Shown: one piece after another, positions 13,101 through 24,178 of the stretch
How the letters are laid out: each line of letters opens with the position of its first letter
Position numbering within the stretch: position 1 is the first letter of the stretch
DNA from: Thozetella sp. PMI_491
Taxonomy: Eukaryota; Ascomycota; Sordariomycetes; Chaetosphaeriales; Chaetosphaeriaceae
Reading direction: 5' to 3'
Length of the DNA: 64,000 nt
Assembly (NCBI GenBank): GCA_021432635.1
Contig: MU270091.1
Coordinates: forward strand, 240,895 to 304,894
Notes under the pieces: model-generated
The model's input: the letters and a program-made list of their open reading frames with translations, nothing else
The model's database searches: none
Told to the model about the DNA's origin: nothing
Made by a program: the position numbers and the translations under genes

Positions 13101-16100
13101 AGGATGTCGAACTCGGTCGGGTCCCAGCTAGCCACTTCACGGAACGCGATCGCTGCCTTCAGGTCGGGCTCAGTTCGTCGCTGGAGATCAATTCCGGTGT
13201 TGAATATCTTTTGGCCCGAATAGCCGAGGGCAGATTGGATCTCCCCGAGCGAGCAGTGCTGGTGGTCGAGGCTGTCTAGAGTCGAGGATGCTATGGACTC
13301 GATCACCTTGCGAACCGAGTCTCGACTGTCGATGGTGGCGTGAGAGAGCATGGTACTAACAAACATCCCAAGCATGTTCTGCCCGCCTGTTCCCAATCCA
13401 TCCCTACCGGTGGCGAGATGACCAAATACCACGTTCCCAGACCCCGTATAGGCCCGTAGAACAAGCGCCCACGCGGTCTGGAAGATGTTGAACCAGGTCA
13501 CGTTATTGTTCGCGCAGAAAGCAGTCAAGGTTTCCGGCGATACCTTAAGGTCGATTGGGAGGCACCGCAACTCCTTGGCCACCTTCGCGCCGCCAGCTAG
13601 TTCGGAAAGATTAGGAAAATAGCATGGCTCAGTACCACGCAGCTGGGACTTCCAGAAGTCCATACTTCCTGCCCGATCTCGCTTCTCGACGAAGTCGACG
13701 AACTCAGCATAAGAGGGGCCCCGGCCCCGTGGCAGTCGGCCCTCATACGCAGAAGACAAGTCGCGGAGAAGGGTTTTGACGGACAAACCGTCCAAAATAG
13801 AATGGCTGAAGTCGAGTTGGCACATGGCTTTACCGCCTTCAGAAGTGCAGAGGGTTAGTCGATGGGGGGGCCGCAGATGGCTGTAGCACGGGGCTTTCTG
13901 TGCAGCAGCAAAGTCCTTAGCGTTTGTTGTGTGTACAAACACAGGGGCGATTTTGTCCAATACAACCTGAACATACGTGCCCGGCTCCACGAGATCCTGC
14001 ACGAAGACTGTCCTGAGTGCAGGGTGCCGCTGGACGACCACATCCCACGCCTTTCGAAACCGCGCGGCATCCAGCACGGAACCGCTTTGTGGTTTCATAT
14101 CCCAGACATATTGGACAGCGTATGCTTCGGCTTGTTGTGCTTGGCTCAACAGTATGCCCTGCTGCACTGGAGTGCAAGGATACATGTCCTCGATGACGGG
14201 GGTCTCGGGGCAGCTCTCCTGGAGTTTAGGAAGTATTTGTGAAACGAGCATGCTGAGGCCGGATTCCTCAAGTTTGACTCGCGGGAAGTCGGTGATGGCG
14301 TACTTCTTGGAGGAAGCCGCGAGGCGAGCAGCAAGTTGTCTCAGGGTCCGCTCAGTACGGAAGGCCCAGGATCGGATCCGTGCCTGGTGAGCGGCCCTGC
14401 GGCTGTATGCGAAAGTGAAATGAAGTTGGCGGGCTTTCACTACTGCGGAGATCTCAAAAAGGCACATTCGTCTGGCACTCTTCCCCACGTCTGCTGCTGG
14501 AAGATCCAGGAGCTGGAACAAGCCGTCGGCCCTCTCTAGCTGCTGGTACTGGCCTTCATAGTTGAAAAGGATCTCCATGGTGGTGTCTTGCTTCGGCGAG
14601 GAGGTTTGAGAGGCAGGAAAGAGACTTGCGAGAAAGTCGGCTCCCTGTGCTTTCGTTTGCTGGCGATGCTCTTGGACATTGCGAAGATTGAGGAGAAGGT
14701 CGCTCTCTCGGCGGATGATGGGTTGGAACTTAGATATAGTGGTGAACCAGCCAACAGTCTCCGAGATGTCAACGCTGGCATCAACATCGCGACCATGCCC
14801 CTCGACAAAGATGGCAGGAGGTGAGTGGGCCGGGAAGGTATGAGCGAAAGCGTCGAGTATTGCCACTAGGAACAAGTCCACGGGTCCGGGACTCGTCGCA
14901 TCGCGGCCAGTCTCTAGCAGAACCTTTGTATTCGACTCATCCATGCCAAAGATTGTTTCCATCACAGCATCTTGCCGGTTGTGGAGTGGTGACATGGACC
15001 AAAAGTCCCATTCGACCGGTGCAGGCTTCGAGGGTGCAGCCGGCGCAGTGGCAGGCTGGCTTCGAAGTTTTGCCCACGACTGGAAGGATCTGGGGACCGG
15101 TCCTAGCGGCTGGGAACGGATGATACTTTCCAGTTCGTTTAGCATGGACCGCCATGAAACTAGGTCAACAACCAGGTGATGGGCAACCAGCAATAGCTCC
15201 CGGGCGCCTATCCCTTGAAACAGGGTCGCTGAGAATACGGGGCCGTCGAAAATGTCCAGGGAGGCCTGCGCAGCTTGGGCAATGTCGCGAATTTCGAATT
15301 CCATCTCCACATCGCAGACCTGGAAATGATAGTTGAGGTCCTTGGGTGAAGAGGTGGCCTGGGCCCAAGCCCTGTCCCATTGCCTCTGGAACCGCGCGCG
15401 GAGCATCGAGTGCCTGGCGACAAGGGTGTCCAATGCTGATCGGATAGTTTCTGTCCTAACGGGGTCGCGGAGGCGGAGCATGAAGCTTTGATTGAAGTGA
15501 TTTTCGCCCTCGGGGGCGTGACTGAAAAAGAGTTTCTGGACCGGAGTGAGACTGAAAGGCGAATTGTATTCCTCGGCTTCGGCCACGACGGCATCAGCTT
15601 CTTCATCCACCAAGGCAGTCGCACAGGCAGCCACCTTTTGAAGCGTCTGGCTTCGGAGAATATCCTGGACGCTGACGCCGAGCTGGGCAAGCTTGCATTG
15701 TGTCCTGACCTGTGTCGCCGTGATGGAGTCTCCGCCGAGTCCAAGGAATGAACTGTTCAAACTGATGTTCTCCGTTGGGAGGTTAAGGACGCGGGACCAG
15801 ATAGCCTGGATTCGTTTCTCCGTGTCAGTCATCTGGGCTGGAGTTTCCGTCGTTGTTGCAGGAGCGGTTGTTGTGAATTGTGAGATAGCGAGCAGGGTGT
15901 CCTGGTGCATGTTGTCCACCCACTCCTTCAGACCCTTCCTATAGGTCTTCCCGGAGCTAGTGAGTGGCATTCGGGTGATCGCGGCCCAGAATGTTGGGAC
16001 CATGTAGGATGGGAGCGCATCTGTGAGGGTTTTGCGGAGGACACCGACCAAGGCGGTGGCAGATTGCCTCGCCTCGGCGGGGATGATCTCGATGCCTTCG

Positions 16101-19100
16101 TCGCTTTCCATATCAGCACCGGCAATGCCCTGCTGGTGGAACTCGATCAAAGCAACAAGACGCTCCCGGCAGCGCCCTTTGGTACCCTTGATGACGGCGA
16201 CGTGCTTAACGAGGACATGGCTCGAAATATGATGCTCAATCTCGCCGAGCTCGAGCCGCTGTCCTCGAATCTTGACTTGGTGGTCCTTACGTCCAACGAA
16301 GTCCATCGTACCATCACTGTTGTACCTAGCAAGGTCGCCAGAGCGGTAGAAGCGCGACCGCGGACTGCCTGCGTGGGCCCACGAGGGGCTCTCAACGAAG
16401 ACCTCCGCCGTCTTTTCGGGCAGGTTGAGATAACCTCGCGCTACGGTAGGCCCTTCGATAGTAATCTCGCCCACACACCCAATGGGAACTAGCTGGTTCT
16501 GGTTCCTGGGATTCGTGAGCCAGACGTTGTTGACAAAGCCCCGACCAATGTTGGAGGCCATAGATGCACCGGTGACCTTGCCACTCCACATGGTGTGGAT
16601 GGTACATTCTGCCGGGCCGTAGCAATTGTTCAGGTCCACAGCAGGTGCCCATTTGGTTGCCACCGACTTGGTGAGTGCCTCGCCGGCCGTGACCAGCACC
16701 GCCAGAGACGGCACTGCAGCTGGCTTGATCAGCTCAGCAACGGTAGGCGTCAGGCACGCCCAATTGCAGCGCATCTTGTTAATGGCACCCTTGACGTCGT
16801 TCATTCTGTCGTAGTCGGAAGGGACACAGATGCAGCCGCCATAGATCAGAGTGGTGCAGGTATCCTGAATGCTAATATCGAAGGTGTAGGCAGCAAATTG
16901 GAACACGCGTGACTCGGGACCCATGTGGAGGATCTCCCCGTGCTTGTGACAGCTCGTGACAATTGCCTTGTGCTCCAAGACAATACCCTTGGGTGTGCCC
17001 GTGCTTCCAGAGGTAAAGATGATGAAAGCAGGGTTGTGAGACGCCACTGTCGTGCACGGAGTCGACGAATCCTCCTCCAGGTCGCCCATAAGGGCAGAGT
17101 CAACCGGTACAATGGTAATGCGTCCGCCCGACAAACCGCTCAGAATGGGGACATGCTGAGGGGCAGCAAGAATCATGCTAGCGCCGGTGTCGCCAACAAT
17201 CTTTTCCAACCGAGAACGCGGGTGTGCCGGGTCGAGAGCTACGCAACCTCCGCCGGCTTTGAGAATGGCCATGATGGCTACCGTGGTCCACATCGACTTA
17301 GAGAAGCAGAATGGTACCAGAGTCTCCGGTCTGACACCTCCCCTACGCACAAGATGGTGCGCCAATTTCGTTGCGTAGCGGTCTAGCTCGGCGTATGTGA
17401 GGTTCCCGTCGTGTGCATGAACTGCCTGGGCGTTGGGGCGAAGCTGGACTTGTCGCTCAAAAAGAGTGTGAAAGCATGCGTCCAGTCCGCTGGACACGGT
17501 TGGGTTCCACGAGTATATTTGGCTGAGTTGATCCGCGCCGATAAGGTCCAGCTCTGCGATGGTTGTGTTCTTCGCGTTCACAATGCCAGCCATTGTTTTG
17601 CTGATGGTGGAGGCGAGATTGGCTGCTTGTTGTTCTGACACCATATCAGTCCAATAATTGAAACTTACCGTAACCCCTTCTTCGCTGGCGCTGACAATGA
17701 TGACGATGGCGTACTACGCATGGTTAGCACTGGAGAGAAATTATAGAAGAGGGCAGCCCGTCCGCACCTCGGTAGGGTCGTGTTCATTCAGCTGCTGAAT
17801 AGCTAACGAGGTGGCAAGCTCTGTCTCGGGGACGGCATTTTGGAATGCGAGGACAGTGTTGAATAGAGTCTCGCCGGATAGACCCAAGGCGTGATGAACA
17901 TCGGCCAATGACACGTGGTGGTATTCCAGGTTTTCCATACCGCGCTTCTGGAAGCCTTTGAGGACATCTCGGATCCTCATTGAATCTTCCAGTGCCATGT
18001 GGCAGGGCAGGACGCTAAAGTAGGCACCTACGGCGTCGGAGATGCCGGGAAGATCAAGGTGTCGGCCGGATGTAGCGTAGCCAAAGGAAACCTCGTCAGT
18101 ATTCGCATAAGCTCGGAGAATGATGGCCCACGCTGCCTGGAAGACATGGAACAGAGTGATTTCGTTTTGCCGGCAAAAGGAGACGAGTGATTCCGCAGTG
18201 ACCGAAAGGTTGACTTTTCTTGACCGGAATTGTTTTGGGATGTTTGTCTTGCTCTCGTTGAGTTGTGGGAAGTGGCAAGGCTCAGAGCCCTTCAGGGACT
18301 CCTTCCAATAAGAGCGGAGTCGGTCCGCTGGTCGAGACGTGAGGTGGTGAACAAAGTCCCGATATGGGGCCATATCCTCGACTCCACTGTTGAGCTTCTC
18401 ATCGAAAGCCAGCTGGAGGTCACGAAGGAGCAAAGACACGGAAGCGCCATCAGCCACGGCGTGGCTAATCTCCAATCGCCCGAAACTGCCGCCATGCTTG
18501 TGGGACATGACGATCAGGCGCTGACAGAGCCGCTCCAAGCCAAAGTTGATGTGCTCGTATTCTTCCAATCGACGGATAGCATCTTGGACGCTGTCCGATT
18601 GATCTTGAAGGTGGAGGAATAATGGCTCTACCCCTTTGACAACCACTTGGGCGAATGGGCCCTGTGTCGTATCGGGGTTCTCGATGAAAGCTGTGCGCAG
18701 AGCCGCGTGTTTCTTCACAACTGCAAGCCAGGCTTTGCGAAGCCGTTGCAGGCTCAGAGGAAGCGAGCTGTTGCGCTGCTTTATCTCAAATACCTGGTGA
18801 AGTCCGTAAAGGCCAGTGTCCGATTTCCCTTGTGCGACAAGAATGCCTTGCTGCACGGGTGAGCAGGGGTACACATCATCGATGTGAATTCCACCCGCCT
18901 CGGAAGTCATATGCGTCCGGAATCGTGGAAGGCTCTTCTCCGCAAGGGCAAAAAGCGCCTCGTCGCGATGGCTCACGGCGAACTGTGGCCCGCCGTGAGA
19001 GGCTGCCGTACAGGTTGCGGAATTGGTCATGATTAGTTCCTGAATTGTTTTGCCACTGAGGAGGTCTGACACCAGAATCGAGAATTTGGCCGCTCGTAGC

Positions 19101-21632
19101 TGTTTGGCAGCCCGGATAGCGGCAAGCGAGTCACCACCTAGCCGAAGGAAGGACCGATCCGTCCCGACTCTGTCGGGTGGGATACCGAGCGCAAGGGCCC
19201 AGATCTCCTGCATCCTTCGCTCCTCGCTGTTAGATGGAAGGGAACCGGCGGTGGCTTCGTCAGCACCGGTCGCTAACTGGAAAGTCTCCGCATCCATGTT
19301 GTGCACCCATTGCTGGATGAAGGATCGATACGTCTTGCCGGAGACGGTGAAGGGGATGGCATTGACCGGCAGCCACAGCGAAGGAATCATGTGGGGAGGC
19401 AGCAGAGATGTGATAAAGTCTCGTGCAGAATCCATCTCATTCCATATATCTGTGTGCATCCTATCGACCACCTGGATTCCAGACTGAGACAGGCTTGTCT
19501 CGATGTCATGGTGGAGTCCCACGAGCGCGACCAGTTTGCCCTGGCACGGACCGGACTTGGCCAACACCACAACTGCTTCTGCAACGGCGGGGATACCTGT
19601 GAGGTAGTGCTCGATCTCGGCCAGTTCAACGCGCTGTCCGTTGACCTTGACCTGTGCGTCGCGACGCCCGATGTACTCTAGAGTGCCATCGGCATGGTAA
19701 CGCACCAGATCGCCAGTTCGGTAGACACGCGCAGGTTGGAAGACCGAGTCGTTATACCCACCCGCCTTCCAGCTGGGCTTGCTAACGAAGACTTCCGCTG
19801 TCTTTTGCGGAAGATTGAGGTAACCTCGCGCAAGCGAGGGTCCATCAATAAGCAGCTCGCCTTCACACCCAATCGGGAGGAGGCGGTTGCAGTTCTTGGG
19901 ATCGGCCACCCAAAGTTTGACGCCAACAGCGACACCGATGGTAGACGGCGAATGCTGTGTGCCGTCGAAATCGGCGAAAGAGCACATGACACTGCTCTCA
20001 GCCGGTCCGTAGGCGTTGGTGAATCGGACCGATGGAGTTGAAGACCATATCTCTGCGCAGCGCGCCGTCACGGCTTCCCCACACTGAATCAGGTGCTTGA
20101 GAGTGGGCACCTCGGCCGGGCTGAGCATGCATGCCACAGTGGTTGTCAAGCACGCAGTGTTGCAGCCAAGCGTGGTGATGATGCCTGCCAGGTCGTTGGT
20201 CTTTTCGGCGTTGGACGGAACACAGACGCAACCTCCGAACATTAAGGTGGCGAAAATGTCGAAGATGTGAATGTCGAACACATAGTCGGCGAACTGCAGC
20301 ACGCGGGAGGCGGGACCCATTCTCCAGGCACGACCCTGAGCCTGAAGGCTACCACACATGGCCCAGTGCTCAAGAACCACACCCTTAGGAACGCCGGTGC
20401 TTCCGGAGGTAAACACAACGAACGCAGGGTCATGAGGGCTAGCCCTCCGAGCAACACCGGCCCGGGAGAGTTCGGTGCTGTTTTGAATGGCCGGGGTTGT
20501 GCAGAAGTCTTCGCCCAGAACTACCACATTCTGCACGAGTTCTCTAAAGACGGCTGAGCCAGCAGGCGACACGATGACAACCTTGGCCCCACAGTCCTTG
20601 ACAATAGTCTCGAGGCGTGCCTTGGGGTAGCCTGGGTTCAGGGCTACGCATGCCCCACCGGCTTTCATAATCGCCAGCATGGCAACGATTGCCACTGGCG
20701 ACTTTTCGAAGCAGTGAGGAACCAGGGTGCCAGCTCGAACACCTAGAGCTGTGAGTTCTCGAGCTAGCTTGGAGGCTAGGCGATCCAGCTCCCGGTAGCT
20801 CAAGGAGACCATGGAAGAGTGAATAGCCGGAGCCTCTGGCTGAGCTGCCGTCACGGCCTGGACGACCTCGTGGATGCAAGCATCGACGGTCGGCAGATCG
20901 TACGAGTTCCATTTCGTGATAGCAGCTCGATCCTTGGGACCAAGGATATCAAGTTGGCCAACGGGGAAGTCGTTACCCCCAGAAATGATCTGAGAGAAGA
21001 CGTAACCGAAGACGTCGGCGACGCTCGAGGCCTGGTCAAACCCAAGGAGATTTTTGGCGAACTTGATGGAGACGTCCAGGATATCAGTGCCCTCGATGTC
21101 GACATAGAGATCAACCTGGTTTGTGTAAGCCAATCTTCGAGGAAGCCGTCCAGATCAAGATCAAACCTACGTCATGAGTCGGGAAATCTACCGGGATCTT
21201 AGAAGATCGCAGGAAACGCATCATGGTGTTGAAGCCGCGGTTCGAGGCCATGCCGTCCCCATTGATCGACACCCCAGACCCAACGGTCCGGATCAGGTCA
21301 GACACGGACGACTTGGGATCCACAGTGAGATTCACAGTGCCGCCCGAAGTCGACGGGTCCAGGGTTACACCGAAACAGACGTCGGTGCCGCCGGAATAGG
21401 TCGCCAGAACGACGGCCCAGGCAGCCGTGAGGACGTGCACGGCGTTGCAGCGGTTTTCGGCACAGAAGGCCTCGATTTCGCGGGCGTCGGCTCCTAACCC
21501 AACCCCCACCATTCCCATCCCCACCGCCATGATGGTGTCGTTTCCGGTGCGAAGACACGGGAACAGGCACTTCTCATCGTTTCCGAGAACCTTCTTCTCG
21601 GAGGTGGGGAACGGGGCACACACGGATCCCAT
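1..21632 (-). CDS. Giant multimodular non-ribosomal peptide synthetase, 3' end outside window
   Basis: Assembles a peptide on phosphopantetheine arms without ribosomes. Exons are 21171-21632, 17768-21115, 5228-17713 and 1-5172; introns are 21116-21170, 17714-17767 and 5173-5227, all phase 0. At least 7156 residues are visible and the frame is still open at base 1. Order from the N terminus: partial C (C*), A1, T1, C1, A2, T2, E1, C2, A3, T3, C3, A4, T4, E2, C4, A-domain remnant, T5, C5, T6, E3, C6. T serines sit in GGDS or GGNS motifs near residues 817, 1933, 3461, 4530, 5687 and 6278. The three E domains carry HHxxxDxxSW. The ATG at 21632 was chosen because the frame opens there and leads directly into the shortened C domain; the ATG at 17644 is internal to exon 3. 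I do not recognise the product. Family and domain order are clear; the start codon and the unseen C terminus are less certain. Confidence 0.96.
1180..4165 (-). other. NRPS segment C5-T6-E3 lacking an A domain
   Basis: C5 has YPCSPLQE and HHAVYDG near residue 5895, apparently intact. It is followed by only a linker of some 80 residues before T6 (LGGDSI near residue 6278); no A-domain motif was found in that linker. The linker encodes a short CAG/CTG-type glutamine run near base 2505. E3 has HHHVVDLVSW near residue 6462, ESHGRE, VGWFT and FNYTGQ, so it looks functional. An epimerase acting on a T domain with no neighbouring A domain is unusual and implies loading in trans or chain passage from T5. 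Confidence 0.82.
4300..6340 (-). other. NRPS segment C4-(A remnant)-T5
   Basis: C4 has YPCSPLQ and SHALMDG near residue 5199; the intron 5173-5227 lies just after DPSE. Between C4 and T5 there is no complete A domain. About 4590-4990 encodes a stretch resembling only the C-terminal A subdomain, ending in LPKGANGEVDRDQL. This matches the layout of the A10 motif PLTxxGKxDR with glutamate in place of the lysine. The large N-terminal A subdomain (A1-A7) is missing. T5 carries LGGNSL near residue 5687, with the attachment serine kept. T5 therefore cannot be loaded by its own A domain. Confidence 0.82.
5173..5227 (-). other. NRPS intron 3 (55 nt, phase 0)
   Basis: Donor GTATGT directly follows a DPSE coding sequence; acceptor is GCTAG with TGATTAATGC as a possible branch region. 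Removing it joins two open frames in phase 0 and restores the C4 C-terminal strand. The position matches those of the other two introns in this gene. Confidence 0.85.
6440..10920 (-). other. NRPS module C3-A4-T4-E2 with atypical A4
   Basis: C3 has MPCTPLQ and HHALYDG near residue 3660. A4 departs from consensus at several core motifs: A3 reads FTSGSAGEPKG, A5 reads NGYGTSE instead of YGPTE, A8 reads MLRGHKITLGEID, and A10 reads SPAGRTNR, placing arginine (codon AGG near base 8128) where the catalytic lysine belongs. Pocket residues by eye are D-A-L-S-V-G-G-I-L. T4 has VGGDSI near residue 4530. E2 has HHLVIDLVSW near residue 4725, EAHGRE and VGWFT. If A4 is active the fourth residue would be D; if not, T4 needs loading by another A domain. 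Confidence 0.85.
11030..14215 (-). other. NRPS module C2-A3-T3
   Basis: C2 starts with YPCTPVQQ and has SHSILDG near residue 2575. It follows E1 and should accept a D-configured donor. Its DPTE position is uninterrupted, unlike C1 and C4. A3 has FTSGTTG near residue 3034, NGYGPTE, YKTGDL and an A10 of the form VSDKVD, so the lysine is present although the usual Gly before it is Asp. Pocket residues by eye are D-G-V-S-V-A-G-V-M plus Lys, suggesting a small or hydrophobic pocket, but this is inference only. T3 has RGGDSI near residue 3461. No E domain follows. Confidence 0.86.
14230..18920 (-). other. NRPS module C1-A2-T2-E1 (epimerizing)
   Basis: C1 begins with YPCSPVQQ and has SHAVADG near residue 1042, with the catalytic His and Asp present. 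The intron 17714-17767 falls inside C1 just after DPTE. A2 is complete (FTSGSTG, NCYGPAE, YRSGDL, A10 with SSGKTYR); pocket residues by eye are D-I-Q-T-V-A-C-I-H plus Lys. T2 has LGGDSI near residue 1933. E1 follows with HHLVVDLVSW near residue 2115, then EGHGRD, VGWFT and a FNYEGQ stretch, which together separate epimerases from condensation domains. The second residue is therefore predicted to be delivered as the D-isomer. The substrate is not assigned. Confidence 0.88.
19040..21632 (-). other. NRPS segment C*-A1-T1 (truncated starter C, first A and T)
   Basis: The first about 230 residues match only the C-terminal half of a condensation domain (an AAWAVVLATYSG-type helix followed by a GTDVCFG stretch). 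The N-terminal half with HHxxxDG is absent, as in several fungal synthetases that start with a short C*. A1 is complete: FTSGSTG near residue 388, NAYGPAE, YRTGDL and A10 with SGKTYR, so the catalytic lysine is kept. By eye against GrsA the pocket residues read D-I-F-T-I-C-A-V-M plus Lys; I cannot assign a substrate. T1 has LGGDSL near residue 817. A1 should load the first residue, and no E domain follows T1, so that residue should stay L unless A1 itself selects a D-form. Confidence 0.88.
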
Positions 21633-23260
21633 TGTTAGCAAGCGTCAAGCGGGGGTTTTACAATACCGTTCTTTTGGCAGATATTGCGATTCGGCGGAAA
21701 GTCAAGCGGCAGATGCTTGTGAGAGGTTGAGCTAGGCACAATAGAGGGCAACAAGGGATGGATGAGCTTGTCAGTGTGACAGAGTTGACGCTTGTGGTGA
21801 CGATGATGTCGAGCCAGAGTGGTGAAGGACACAAGTGGGCACTTGAGAGACTGATGGAGTCTTGGGACCTGGCAGGCTACGGGAAGCTCAGAGACCTCGA
21901 GAAGAGAGGCCATTCTCGAGTATAAGCTAGATTTCTCACGATCGGCTTACACCATTCACCCGAGCAGGCCATTACTCTCTATAACGATCATCTATCTCCT
22001 GTCCCTCGATAGAGCTGAGCATCGCCGGCCTTGGCTAGTGCCAAATCGCCCTGCCTCTTGCCCGTCTGCCTCGATATGCCGGATATTCCTTATTGCACCA
22101 TTGTGAATGGCCTCGTCCGGCCACGCGATAGAGCTGCTCGCAGAGAGAGCGTCGTCGGGATGTCACGTGGTCACGATGAAGCTGAAAAGAAGGCAACTCC
22201 GCCCTGAATCCTCCTGGGCCGTGACAACGAGTAAGCGCGGGGCATATACGCCAACGGCATCCGCGAAGTGCAGGATCGTTGATCACCCGCGTCGGGGATA
22301 ACTGTATTTCCATCGCCGTCGCACGTGGCAGTGGTTCAGGTCCCGTACAAACGCGAGGAGTTGGCCCCGCTCTCTGAGGTAGGTAAGGCAGTATGTGTAA
22401 CCCGATTTACGAGGTAGGGCGGATCGCAGCATCTATATTCCTTCCTTCACTCCGCACCGCCACCAACCTGTAGCATCTGTAGTGGCGGCTGAGGCGTTGA
22501 GCCCAATTGGCCACGCCCCTGAGCTGAGGCTGGATGGCTGCATCTTGCCCCAGTTTTAGATTGCACTCGGCCCTGGGATGTTTATCTGCCGAGCTTACGG
22601 GCTAGATCAACCAGATCGACTCATAGTCTTCCTAAATTGGTAGGGCTCTATAGCCCTAAGTGCTACTCCATTGTTTGATTGGAGAAGCCTCTCAAACAAG
22701 AATCCTTTTTTACTCGCGTGTCCCGAGGCGCAGGCGCAGGCGCGCGGGAAAGGGCGTGTCGTTAACATACATCCCCAGCAAGGCACAGGAGGTACCGTTA
22801 CTTGCTGGACCCGACTGACAAGCTCTGCCGCCAACTTGGATCGTTGTTTCAGATCTTTCTAATTCTAGCCAGGGCCACGTGGGACACCAAGTGCCATCCT
22901 TCGTTCGGTGCGTAAGAGGGATTACCCCGGGGGCTTACACTTCCGCCAAATCACCGCAATGCAATTCTCGTAAAATCTGGAGTTATACGACACCTTGTCG
23001 AGTTTTTAGTTGGTAATTATCAATACGGTCGTCAGCTATAGAGGGGGTTTCTAAGCTGTGGGCTGTTTCCGCGGGCCACGTTCATCCCATATAGCGCAAG
23101 ATGATCTCCTGCCTGATCCAATTTCTCCTACTCTCAACAGCAACTAGATCTTCAAAGAGTACCTTCCCCCTAAGTCACTTCTGATACAAAAATTGCATTC
23201 CGGCTTGCCTACTTGACCTAACTACATACGTGTCTATATTCGTATCTAGTTGCTGTCACC
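21633..23260. promoter_or_regulatory. Divergent intergenic region between NRPS and the 23261 gene
   Basis: About 1.6 kb without a convincing gene. It must hold the promoter and 5' leader of the NRPS (leftward) and of the small gene at 23261 (rightward). A 92-codon minus-strand frame starting with ATG at 21913 and ending a few bases before the NRPS start is in a different frame and resembles no family; it could be an upstream ORF or chance. A CCAATTGG palindrome lies near 22505. No clear TATA box was seen for either gene. Confidence 0.5.
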
Positions 23261-23755
23261 ATGACTGCCGCGGAAGACTTCACAGCGCCGGCGCAGTCTG
23301 CTGCCATGGCATACATCACATGCCGTCCTCCGCCGGCCAAATCTCCCACCGACACCATCGTCTTCAACCTTCCAGTCACCGCGACGACCACGACGGTGCG
23401 TTTTCCCGAGCCTGAGCTCGTCTGGATGCACCGGGACGTGGACAAGCGAGACTGGAACACGTTCATCAAACAGCTCGGCCTTCAGTCTGGACCCGCAGAA
23501 AGCGACGGCGCGCGACGCCGTCGTATCGACTACGTGGTCCGAGAATGGAATGACGAGTTCTTCAAACCACGCGGCCTCCGCGTGCAGCCCTCATTCGGCG
23601 ATGGCACAGAGGTAAACCCAAACAAGGGCTTCGGCTTCAAGGCCGGTAACTCGTTTGTCGGTTTTGCGCCGCACTCGAGCGGTTTTGGCCTGCGCCTACC
23701 TGGAGGCATGCTCCTAGGCGTGGCTACCGGCAAGTCGGACGACCACAAGGACTGA
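23261..23755 (+). CDS. Small protein of unknown function, 164 residues
   Basis: Single exon starting in a good fungal context (CACCATGAC) and ending TGA. I do not recognise the family. The middle is rich in charged residues (about residues 58-105, with a DKRDWNTFIKQL stretch and an RRRRIDYVVREW stretch), suggesting a helical or basic surface. The last about 45 residues are rich in Gly and Phe and end in a Lys/Asp tail. No signal peptide or membrane segment is visible. Codon use is GC-rich at third positions, like the neighbouring real genes, and no competing frame is better, so it is probably a true gene. It is divergent from the NRPS across 1.6 kb and convergent with the ABC transporter; a link to peptide synthesis is only positional. 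Confidence 0.7.
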   Translation: MTAAEDFTAPAQSAAMAYITCRPPPAKSPTDTIVFNLPVTATTTTVRFPEPELVWMHRDVDKRDWNTFIKQLGLQSGPAESDGARRRRIDYVVREWNDEFFKPRGLRVQPSFGDGTEVNPNKGFGFKAGNSFVGFAPHSSGFGLRLPGGMLLGVATGKSDDHKD

Positions 23756-24178
23756 GAGGAGGTATTGGGAGAGAATATCACGCGGCACTGGCCTTATACT
23801 ACTTCTTACATCGGCAGAGATTATCTTTCCTGTTAATTATTATTTTAGTCTAGATACTGGTTACGTAGGTTGATCGGATAAGTAAATTGAACGAGGAACG
23901 AAATTGCAGAGGTACTGCCCTTGAAAATGCTTGCTTGACTGTGTTGAGTTCCTGCAACGTCAAATATTTTCTGTGTAGGCTTCAAGTTATTTATTCACTA
24001 ACACTTAGTTGCGATTAATTACGGACATGTAGATATTTCGAGTATATTTATCTTAGGTAGAATATGAAATACATGTTTACATCCCTTTTCTTTCAAACTT
24101 TAATCAGCAGTAATATTATACTTTTACGTTTAGGAAAGATAAGGAGATAACCGAATTAACCAAAATCATAGCCCAACG
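23756..24178. other. AT-rich convergent intergenic spacer
   Basis: Holds the 3' ends of the small plus-strand gene and of the minus-strand ABC transporter. It is clearly more AT-rich than its surroundings, with several TTAATTA-like and TATTTAT-like stretches that could serve polyadenylation. No coding signal was seen. Confidence 0.6.

Noticed and set aside
17640-17667. A further intron with donor GTAAGT near 17667
   Set aside because: Reading through keeps the C1 strand (FNYW matches TYW in C2), and every possible acceptor breaks the phase.
17644-17713. ATG at 17644 as the start of a separate 4153-residue synthetase
   Set aside because: The frame is open upstream to a TAG that is itself the intron acceptor, and the residues between continue the C1 domain (IVIIVS then FNYWTD), so this is exon 3 of one gene.
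21635-21913. 92-codon minus-strand ORF just upstream of the NRPS start
   Set aside because: Different frame from the NRPS, low-complexity His/Ser/Pro composition, no family likeness, and it ends a few bases before the synthetase ATG. At most an upstream ORF.
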